Part shown: in pieces, positions 1 through 5,307 of the stretch
How positions within the stretch are numbered: position 1 is the first letter of the stretch
Layout: each line of letters opens with the position of its first letter
Assembly: GCA_020444775.1 (NCBI GenBank)
Contig: JAGRHX010000459.1
Span: 1-6,139, forward strand
Length of the DNA: 6,139 bases
From: Gammaproteobacteria bacterium
Lineage (GTDB): Bacteria > Pseudomonadota > Gammaproteobacteria > HK1
Direction of reading: 5' to 3'
The notes under the pieces: model-generated
The model's database searches: none
Told to the model about the DNA's origin: nothing
Seen by the model: the letters and a program-made list of their open reading frames with translations, nothing else
Translations under genes and position numbers: made by a program

Positions 1-1419
1 CGGCGAGAAGCCGCGCAGGTCCATCACCACCGCATCGCTGCTGGCCGCCAGTCGCTCCATCGTCATCTGCCAGGTGTCGCCGTGACAGAAGAACTCGTTG
101 ATTCTATAACGACCGTCCGGATCCGGTGTGGCGTCGATATGGGCAAGTCTGGTGTCGAGATCCTGCGGATCCTTGACGAACTGTCGCCCGAGTCGGCCGC
201 TGACGAACTCCAGGAACTCGTGGGGCTCGATGGTGCTGGTCACCAGATCCGGTCCCGCGATCATCGAGATGCTGCCGATGTGCTGCCAGTGGGTGCGCAG
301 CTTGTTGAACAATGCCTCGCTGCGCCGGCCCAACGCGAACACCCTGAGTAGCAACAGGGTTCGGGCCTGGCTCGGCACCGCCCGCGCCGCGATCTGGCGA
401 AGTCCGACCACGCTGAGCAGCTTGCCGGTCATGAAGGCGAACAGACCGGTCAGGATCCACAGTGCGCCTTCGAATGCGAATCCGATCGATTGGACCAGTC
501 CGAACAGCAAGAAGATCGCATCGACCGTTATCGATTGCTCGCTGAAGCGCTTGTCGGCATAGCGTCGGCCGATCAGCCCTAACAGTGGCCAGCCAAGCAG
601 CGTGAACACTCCGGCGCCGGCGATCATCAGACCGACGAACAGTCCAGCGGCGTTCAGTCCCAGCGCCACGCCTATCTCGACCATCACCCGCAGCAGGGCA
701 TCGTTGCTGGCCGCCAGTGAGACCAGCGACTGCGAGCCGATTGCAATCGCGATCAGGAACACGAGCACCAACGGTCCCACTGCCCGGATCCTGCGCACCA
801 GGAATGTGGACAACAAGATGCTCGCGGGGCCGCTGGTGAGCAGCCAGTAGACTGGCAGGATGGCCGGGTCGAGATTGGGGTTGCGGGCCACCGCGATCGC
901 AAACAGCACGCCGAGCACCGCGAAGTAGGCACCGAGCACCCCGGCGCGGCGCCATGGATCATAGGCTGCGACCAGCAGCACGCCGAGGACACCGGGCCAG
1001 AGATAGGTCCAGAACAGGATCAGCAGCTTGACCAAGGCCCCCGACTCATCGCGGCTGACATACAGCCAGCCCGTGGTCATGACCAGCGCGTAGGCGTGCG
1101 CCGAGACGAGGACGACGAGCGCGGTGAGCCAGGGGTTACGCGTGGCATTGTGCCAGGCGTGGATGTTGCCCGGCGGCACGGCCGGCCTGGTGTCGGTCTC
1201 CAGGGTTTCGATCCGCAGGTTGGCGGCGGGCGTGGCGTGGCCGAGCCGGGTGGACTCGGGCGCGTGCTGCACGGCTTGTGCGCCGCCCAGCTTTGTCATC
1301 CCGCGCAGCACGCCGCGACGGTACAGACGCAGTAGCAGCAGGCTGACCGGAAATGCGAGCGCTGCCGCGATCAGGACGACGAATGGCAGCAGACCCGTCA
1401 GGGCGAGCGTGGAGGACAT
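1..1419 (-). CDS. Polytopic inner-membrane protein with C-terminal soluble domain, 3'-truncated by window edge
   Basis: The minus strand is open from an ATG at 1419 to position 1, giving 473 codons with no stop, so the C-terminus lies outside the window. An in-frame TGA four codons before this ATG rules out an earlier start. No strong Shine-Dalgarno is visible. Residues about 7-30 form a first membrane helix, followed by a hydrophilic loop rich in charged residues (about 31-96). Seven or more further hydrophobic segments follow between about 97 and 345. After residue 345 the protein becomes soluble, with stretches such as LLLLRVFALGRRSEALF, SMIAGPDLVTSTIEPHEFLE and SSDAVVMDLRGFSP at the right end of the visible part. 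The last stretch looks like a beta-strand plus loop of an alpha/beta fold, perhaps TIR-like or another Rossmann-like fold; this is inference. I recall similar uncharacterised proteobacterial membrane proteins but can assign no function. The DUF411 gene lies 56 bp upstream on the same strand and may be cotranscribed. Confidence 0.85.
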   Translation of the reverse strand, partial: MSSTLALTGLLPFVVLIAAALAFPVSLLLLRLYRRGVLRGMTKLGGAQAVQHAPESTRLGHATPAANLRIETLETDTRPAVPPGNIHAWHNATRNPWLTALVVLVSAHAYALVMTTGWLYVSRDESGALVKLLILFWTYLWPGVLGVLLVAAYDPWRRAGVLGAYFAVLGVLFAIAVARNPNLDPAILPVYWLLTSGPASILLSTFLVRRIRAVGPLVLVFLIAIAIGSQSLVSLAASNDALLRVMVEIGVALGLNAAGLFVGLMIAGAGVFTLLGWPLLGLIGRRYADKRFSEQSITVDAIFLLFGLVQSIGFAFEGALWILTGLFAFMTGKLLSVVGLRQIAARAVPSQARTLLLLRVFALGRRSEALFNKLRTHWQHIGSISMIAGPDLVTSTIEPHEFLEFVSGRLGRQFVKDPQDLDTRLAHIDATPDPDGRYRINEFFCHGDTWQMTMERLAASSDAVVMDLRGFSP

Positions 1420-1462
1420 CGGTGCAGGTCAAGCAAGGGTCGGGCCGAATCCATGGTCCATC

Positions 1463-1477
1463 GAGCCGTCGCGGCTC
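1463..1477 (-). other. GC-rich stem-loop at the DUF411 stop codon
   Basis: GAGCCG and CGGCTC form a perfect 6-bp stem with a 3-nt loop, overlapping the TGA stop of the DUF411 gene (1476-1478). No T-run follows on the minus strand, so it is not a canonical rho-independent terminator. It could reduce read-through into the downstream membrane-protein gene or protect the mRNA 3' end. Chance occurrence in GC-rich DNA is also possible. Confidence 0.3.
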
Positions 1478-1925
1478 AGTAGCGTGAATATACGCTGGCC
1501 CTACCGGTCCGGTCGAACAGCAGCACGTCGTATCCCTTGGGCTCCAGGCTGTGCATCCCGGGCGACATCGCCGGCATGCCGGGTGCGGTCAGGCCGCGGG
1601 CATCCGGCTTCTCTATCAACAAACGCAGGATGTCGTCGACCGGCACGTGGCCCTCTATGACATAGCCATCGATAACGGCGGTATGACAGGATTGTAGCGG
1701 CCGGTCGATGCCGTAACGGGCCTTGATGGCACTCAGATGGTGCTGATTGACGACCGACACCTGGAACCCGCTTTGTTCCAGATACTCCGCCCAAGCCGTA
1801 CAGCAACCACAGGTCGGGGACTTGTACACGGTGATGGCCCTGCTTGCCGAGACATCGTCCTCGGCACGAGCTGACGTCAATCCGGTCAGCAGCATGGCCA
1901 GCATCGTCAGCGTTAGAAATCGCAT
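1476..1925 (-). CDS. DUF411 family periplasmic metal-binding protein
   Basis: This 149-residue protein belongs to the DUF411 family, whose members are often found beside copper or heavy-metal resistance genes; a copper-related role is inferred from the family, not shown here. Residues 1-21 look like a Sec signal peptide (hydrophobic core from about F3 to G15, cleavage probably after A-R-A at 21). The mature part starts with ITVYKSPTCGCCTAW, carrying Cys39, Cys41 and Cys42. The family hallmark CHTAVIDGYVIEGHVP covers residues 80-95 (Cys80, His81, His93). The segment GLTAPGMPAMSPGM (111-124) has three methionines suitable for Cu(I). The C-terminus, YDVLLFDRTGRASVY, is also typical. The open frame extends far upstream to 2537, but ATG 1925 is chosen because it begins the signal peptide and has GGAG 8 nt before it. 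The gene diverges from the MscS gene. No copper ATPase, oxidase or sensor is in view, so its metal context cannot be confirmed. Confidence 0.92.
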   Translation of the reverse strand: MRFLTLTMLAMLLTGLTSARAEDDVSASRAITVYKSPTCGCCTAWAEYLEQSGFQVSVVNQHHLSAIKARYGIDRPLQSCHTAVIDGYVIEGHVPVDDILRLLIEKPDARGLTAPGMPAMSPGMHSLEPKGYDVLLFDRTGRASVYSRY

Positions 1926-1959
1926 TGCAGCTACTCCAGGGTCACAGCCAGCATCGTCA
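1897..1959. repeat. 13-bp direct repeat flanking the DUF411 start
   Basis: GCCAGCATCGTCA occurs at 1897-1909, inside the signal-peptide codons, and again at 1947-1959 in the 5' leader, exactly 50 bp apart. On the minus strand both copies read TGACGATGCTGGC and both can encode T-M-L-A in their respective frames. This suggests a small duplication, or a repeated binding or pairing site. Confidence 0.5.
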
Positions 1960-2123
1960 TGGGCGCAAGCATACCTCTGATGACTTGAATGGACCGCGGC
2001 TTCTGGGTGTGAGGCCGTCGGCTCGTCGTCCGCGGCAGGCCGGACAGCCAGGGTCTGAGCGCCTGCATGTGGCAACTGACCGTGGTGTGCGATGCTGTCG
2101 AGGTTCCTACCATATTCCGTGCG
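1926..2123. promoter_or_regulatory. Divergent intergenic region between DUF411 and MscS-type gene
   Basis: These 198 bp must carry the promoters for two divergent genes unless either start is misplaced. On the minus strand a TATGCT near 1966-1971 is a fair -10 match, but no good -35 lies 17 bp before it. I found no convincing sigma-70 pair for the plus strand and no clear metal-regulator dyad. The region is annotated by its position rather than by recognised motifs. Confidence 0.4.
1931..1960 (-). other. Possible 9-codon leader ORF upstream of DUF411
   Basis: An ATG at 1960 opens MTMLAVTLE and stops at TAG (1931-1933), five bases before the DUF411 ATG. Its last codons contain the GGAG that serves DUF411, so a ribosome finishing the leader would cover the downstream start region and could couple the two. 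No Shine-Dalgarno of its own is clear, and the same frame is open further upstream to 2137. It may be an accident or the relic of a small duplication of the signal-peptide start. Confidence 0.2.
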
Positions 2124-3884
2124 ATGCCAATGCCCATTCTCGTACTGCTCTTCGCTGTTGCACTGTCGCTCCTGTCCCATTGCGATGCTGGTGCTCAACC
2201 CACAGGCGCAGATTCGCGAGCCGAGGACTCGGCAGCCGTCCCTCCGATCAGCCCGGCGGACGAAGAGGCGGCGAATCGAAGACGCGAGCTGGGCCAGCGA
2301 CTGACCGAGCTGGACCGAGTGATCGAAGACAGACGTAAGGCCTTCAAGGACCTGTCTGACGCAACGCCTGGCCAAGGTGTCGCAAGCGAGCTCCACAGTC
2401 GTGAAGAGCTCGACCTCCGGCTGCAAACGATCGGCGAGGAGATTGCGAATCTGCGCTCTACCTTCGAGCAACTCGCAACGGGCGGCGCGGACGAGAGCGT
2501 GTTTACCACCGAGCCCGCCCAGAAGTTCGACTGGCAAGCGGAGATCGTCGAGATATCGAAACCGATCTTCGACGAATTGCGAGCGTTGACCGAAAAACCC
2601 CGTCAGATCGAACGACTCAAGCGGACCGTCGAGCTCGCGCGGATCCGGATTGAGAGCGCGCAGAAGGGGCTGACCGCGATACGGGCATCAATGGGTGCAC
2701 CGCTGGAGGCCTCCGTGGCGGATCGGCTCGCCGGGCTGGAGGCTGATTGGCGGCAGCGCCAACGCGAAGCGGCGCAGGCGCTCGAAGTTGCCCAGCTGCA
2801 ACTCGCCAACCTTCAAGAAGAAGAGCCCCTCGCTCTGGAACGCTTGCAGGAGCAGGCCTTGGAATTCGTCCAGGGGCGAGGCGTCACTCTACTACTGGCC
2901 GTTGTCGTCGCGGTCTCGATGTGGGCGCTCCTACAGCTGCCGCGCCGCTATGTGGAGCGGCGGGCACGCCGTCGAAGCGACGGCAGCAATCTCCGCTATC
3001 GACTCCTGCTGTATGCGAATCGATTGATCACGGTCGTGTTTGTCGTGTTGGGCTTGTTGGTGACCTTCTCGGCCATGGGGGACTTCCTGCTTCTCACCCT
3101 GACCATCATCGGCATGGCGTTGGCGGTTCTCAGCCTGAGGCGATTTCTTCCCCAGTATATTGCCGAGGCAAGGCTGCTCTTGGGGCTGGGTCCGGTGCGT
3201 GAAGGCGAGCGCATCGTAATCGATGGTCTACCGTTCGAGGTCAAGACCATCAACGTCTACTGCGTGCTGCGAAATCCCTGCCTAGAAGGTGTGCTACGAC
3301 TGCCGCTGCACGAGCTCATAGGCCAGCGCTCGCGTCCATGCCGAGAGGAGCCTTGGTTTCCATCTCGAGCTGGTGATTGCATCTTGATGCCAGACGACTC
3401 GTTCGCGACGGTCAATCGCCAGACTCTGGAGTTCGTGGAGTTGATAATCCTTGGGGGTATTCGTCGATTGGTCTCGAACACGGACTATGTGGCGCTGGCG
3501 ATCCGTAACCTGACGCAGGGCGGAACCTTCGCCGTTCCCGTGACGTTCGGAATCGACTACCGACATCAGTCGGAGTGTCTGCACGAGGTGGCGCCCAAGC
3601 TCCAGGCCCATATCGAAGCCTGCTTGAGTGACACGCCGTTCGCCGAACACCTGGAACGGCTGGTGGTCGAATTTCGGATGGCAGGGACGAATTCGCTCGA
3701 CTATCTGGTCGCCGCGATCTTCAGAAGCAGCGCGGCAAGCAGCTATCCGGCCATCGTTCGTAAGCTATGGCAAGCTTGCGTGCTGGCTGCAAACGAGGAG
3801 GGCTGGGGGATCCCCTTCACGCAGCTCACAATCCACCCGGCCGAGGGATCCGAGCCTGTTCGTCTCCTCTCACATTCGCAGTGA
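2124..3884 (+). CDS. MscS-family mechanosensitive ion channel with N-terminal periplasmic coiled-coil domain
   Basis: This is a predicted inner-membrane channel of the MscS superfamily, 586 residues from ATG 2124 and about twice the size of E. coli MscS. Residues 1-25 look like a signal peptide (PILVLLFAVALSLLS core). Residues about 38-250 are charged and helical with coiled-coil character, including KFDWQAEIVEISKPIFDEL and LTEKPRQIERLKR, which I associate with large MscS relatives having a periplasmic sensor region. Membrane helices fall at about 253-273, 301-322 and 325-345; the third should line the pore, though it has more Leu/Ile and less Gly/Ala than MscS itself. The beta domain follows: GLGPVREGERIVIDGLPFEV (about 354-373), then NVYCVLRNPCLEG from residue 377, LRLPL and RSRP. 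A C-terminal alpha/beta part runs to the stop. The frame opens earlier at ATG 2067, but starting at 2124 (or ATG 2130) puts the signal peptide at the N-terminus. No strong Shine-Dalgarno precedes either ATG, so the exact start is uncertain. Exact gating stimulus and ion preference cannot be inferred. Confidence 0.88.
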   Translation: MPMPILVLLFAVALSLLSHCDAGAQPTGADSRAEDSAAVPPISPADEEAANRRRELGQRLTELDRVIEDRRKAFKDLSDATPGQGVASELHSREELDLRLQTIGEEIANLRSTFEQLATGGADESVFTTEPAQKFDWQAEIVEISKPIFDELRALTEKPRQIERLKRTVELARIRIESAQKGLTAIRASMGAPLEASVADRLAGLEADWRQRQREAAQALEVAQLQLANLQEEEPLALERLQEQALEFVQGRGVTLLLAVVVAVSMWALLQLPRRYVERRARRRSDGSNLRYRLLLYANRLITVVFVVLGLLVTFSAMGDFLLLTLTIIGMALAVLSLRRFLPQYIAEARLLLGLGPVREGERIVIDGLPFEVKTINVYCVLRNPCLEGVLRLPLHELIGQRSRPCREEPWFPSRAGDCILMPDDSFATVNRQTLEFVELIILGGIRRLVSNTDYVALAIRNLTQGGTFAVPVTFGIDYRHQSECLHEVAPKLQAHIEACLSDTPFAEHLERLVVEFRMAGTNSLDYLVAAIFRSSAASSYPAIVRKLWQACVLAANEEGWGIPFTQLTIHPAEGSEPVRLLSHSQ

Positions 3885-3928
3885 ACGCAGCGCGGCCAGA
3901 CCGAGGCCGCGGACCTGACTGAGCTCCA

Positions 3929-4132
3929 CTACGGCTGCAACGGCCTATGCGCGCTCGAGTACCGCTCGAGCACACGGTGCCCTGGCTCGTCGCTGTCGTT
4001 GAGCGCACCTTGCCATTGCCGAGTCGGGTCCTTCCGTGTGTCGAAGCGATACGGATTCGCAACAACCTTGTCGAAGGCGTCTATATCCGGCTCCTGGACG
4101 CGAATCGGATCTGCAAGGGCGTTCACAGTCAT
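3929..4132 (-). CDS. Doubtful small hypothetical protein, possibly a gene remnant
   Basis: A 67-codon frame on the minus strand, divergent from the araC-type gene. The product is hydrophilic, with protein-like segments such as EPDIDAFDKVVANPYRFDTR, and has no signal peptide or membrane helix. About 72% of its codons end in G or C, close to the 70% of the opposing plus-strand frame, so codon use does not decide between them. There is no strong ribosome binding site (a weak GGTG lies about 9 nt before the ATG). I recognise no family. It could be the eroded end of a gene, a real small gene under the neighbouring regulator, or chance. Confidence 0.2.
   Translation of the reverse strand: MTVNALADPIRVQEPDIDAFDKVVANPYRFDTRKDPTRQWQGALNDSDEPGHRVLERYSSAHRPLQP
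3952..3971. repeat. CGCTCGAG tandem pair / short inverted repeat
   Basis: CGCTCGAG occurs at 3952-3959 and 3963-3970, 11 bp apart, close to one helical turn. Because CTCGAG is palindromic the pair also forms a 7-bp stem (3953-3959 with 3965-3971) around a 5-nt loop. It starts 68 bp after the MscS-type stop and has no following T-run, so an operator or mRNA 3'-end hairpin is more plausible than a classical terminator. Confidence 0.45.
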
Positions 4133-4218
4133 GCCTGTTCACCGGCGGCTACCATCCAAACGGTGCTAGGCATCCGCCCAGGCACCTTCATGGGCGATCG
4201 GACCTGACGAAACCGAAC

Positions 4219-4231
4219 GAGGTGAGCCTTG
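4219..4231 (+). promoter_or_regulatory. Shine-Dalgarno deciding the TTG start of the araC-type gene
   Basis: GAGG at 4219-4222, within GAGGTGAG, lies 6 nt before TTG at 4229-4231. An in-frame TGA at 4223-4225 excludes any earlier start, and the next in-frame ATG is at 4295 without comparable support. The TTG start is therefore the best choice. Confidence 0.65.
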
Positions 4232-5290
4232 CAATCCTTCCGGGCCAACGACACGGATGCGCCGCCGCGGACCTCACCGTTCGCGCATAGCCCGATGCTG
4301 GTTACCGACGACGGGGACGAGCTTCGTGATTTCCTATCGGCGAAATCGCTGCAGATCGAATACCCCGGGCCCGTGCACGGGTCGAGCCTGCTGGCCGTCA
4401 TCAACGCCGTCTACATGCCCTGGGGCTATTTCAGCTTCTTGCGCTACGGGGTTCCGTTGGAGGTCATCGCCCGCGGCGATCGACCGGACTTCTCCTTGTC
4501 GTTCCCCCACGTCGGCAGCTTCGAGCTCGGCGTCGGGCGCCACGTGTACCAGGGCGGCGGTCTCTACGCGACCATCGGTTCGCCCAAGCACGATCAATGC
4601 ACCTTGCTGCGCGAGCGCAGCTCGCGCTTCGGCATCTCGCTTGCCCAGGGCGCGGTGGTGCGTCAGCTCGAGGCCTTGTTGGGTGAGGCACTCAGCCAGG
4701 CGCTGGAGTTCCATCCGCTCATCGACCTGGATACGCCCAAGGGCCGCGTGCTCAAGGCAACGATAGAGTATGTGTGCAATGTGTTCGATGGCTGTGTCGA
4801 TTCGAGCACATCTGCCTTGTTTGCCGCACATGCCCAGGAGCTGGTGATAGGACAGCTGCTCGATTCGCAACCGCACAACTACAGCCGCTTGCTGCAGTGC
4901 AAGAATCCGGCCCCGGCGCCACGCGCGATTCGCCTGGCGGTCGAGTATCTGCAGGCCCACGCGTTTCAGGCAGTCACGCTGGCGGATCTGTCCAGGATAA
5001 CGCGGTTACCCGGTCGGACACTCAACGAGCACTTTCGCAAGGCGACCGGGCGATCGCCACTGAACTATCTGCGTGATGTGCGAATGGCACGTGCTCGTGG
5101 CCTGCTCCTGGACCCGGACAATCACCGCTCCGTCTCGGATATCGCGCACGCTTGTGGATTCCCTCACCTGGGACGTTTCTCTGTGCAATATCGTCGCGTG
5201 TACGGGGAGAGCCCGAGCGCTACCCGGCGCCGTTGCGCGACGGGGCCGCAGCCGGAATCGGCCGCGGTCGAGGACGAGTTCGACGGTTGA
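4229..5290 (+). CDS. AraC-family transcriptional regulator (AraC_binding_2-type N-domain)
   Basis: A 353-residue cytoplasmic regulator. The N-terminal part (about 30-215) resembles the AraC_binding_2 sensor domain of the OruR/FeaR-like branch: it contains a stretch around YMPWGYFSFLRYGVPLEV, then FSLSFPHVGSFELGVG and later SRFGISLAQGAVVRQLEALL. The C-terminal AraC/XylS DNA-binding domain begins near residue 231. Its first helix-turn-helix is about 249-270 (VTLADLSRITRLPGRTLNEH), followed by FRKATGRSPLNYLRDVRMARA. The second is about 301-322 (VSDIAHACGFPHLGRFSVQY), followed by FRxxFGExPS-like RRVYGESPSATRRR. Length is normal for the family. The last 20 or so residues form a loose acidic tail. 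Translation starts at TTG. The effector is unknown; no catabolic operon is adjacent, and the closest candidate targets are itself, the doubtful small ORF upstream, and genes outside the window. The gene ends 17 bp from the convergent VPLPA-CTERM gene. Confidence 0.93.
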   Translation: MQSFRANDTDAPPRTSPFAHSPMLVTDDGDELRDFLSAKSLQIEYPGPVHGSSLLAVINAVYMPWGYFSFLRYGVPLEVIARGDRPDFSLSFPHVGSFELGVGRHVYQGGGLYATIGSPKHDQCTLLRERSSRFGISLAQGAVVRQLEALLGEALSQALEFHPLIDLDTPKGRVLKATIEYVCNVFDGCVDSSTSALFAAHAQELVIGQLLDSQPHNYSRLLQCKNPAPAPRAIRLAVEYLQAHAFQAVTLADLSRITRLPGRTLNEHFRKATGRSPLNYLRDVRMARARGLLLDPDNHRSVSDIAHACGFPHLGRFSVQYRRVYGESPSATRRRCATGPQPESAAVEDEFDG

Positions 5291-5307
5291 GCCTTGTGCC
5301 CGATGGT

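Larger units (their letters stand above)
3885..4228. other. 344-bp intergenic region, no convincing gene
   Basis: This gap between the MscS-type gene and the araC-type gene holds a CTCGAG repeat pair near its left end and two overlapping small open frames on opposite strands. The plus frame 3947-4207 (86 codons) has no Shine-Dalgarno and no recognisable motif. The minus frame 3929-4132 is listed separately. Base composition is slightly less GC-biased at third positions than in the neighbouring genes in either frame. No T-rich hairpin terminator was found after the MscS-type stop. The promoter of the regulator presumably lies in the right half, but I could not pick a good -35/-10 pair. Confidence 0.5.

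Noticed and set aside
104..955. Long open frame of 283 codons on the minus strand, starting MAPRRGARC
   Set aside because: Very Arg-rich product with no family resemblance, in a shifted frame inside the membrane-protein gene. The true frame gives clean hydrophobic helices across the same bases.
2067..2123. Earlier ATG for the MscS-type gene
   Set aside because: It would place 19 extra residues before the signal peptide, and has no better ribosome binding site. It cannot be fully excluded.
2124..2210. Lipoprotein signal (L-S-H-C) in the MscS-type protein
   Set aside because: His at the -1 position does not fit a lipobox, and a lipid-anchored N-terminus is not expected for this family; an ordinary signal peptide fits better.
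1926..2537. Upstream extension of the DUF411 frame by about 200 codons
   Set aside because: The extra sequence is antisense to the MscS-type gene, would bury the signal peptide internally, and is unnecessary given GGAG before ATG 1925.
3947..4207. 86-codon plus-strand frame before the araC-type gene
   Set aside because: No Shine-Dalgarno, no recognisable motif, and codon use no better than the opposite strand.
4334..4960. 208-codon minus-strand frame
   Set aside because: Antisense shadow of the AraC-family regulator, whose domains are clear in the plus frame.
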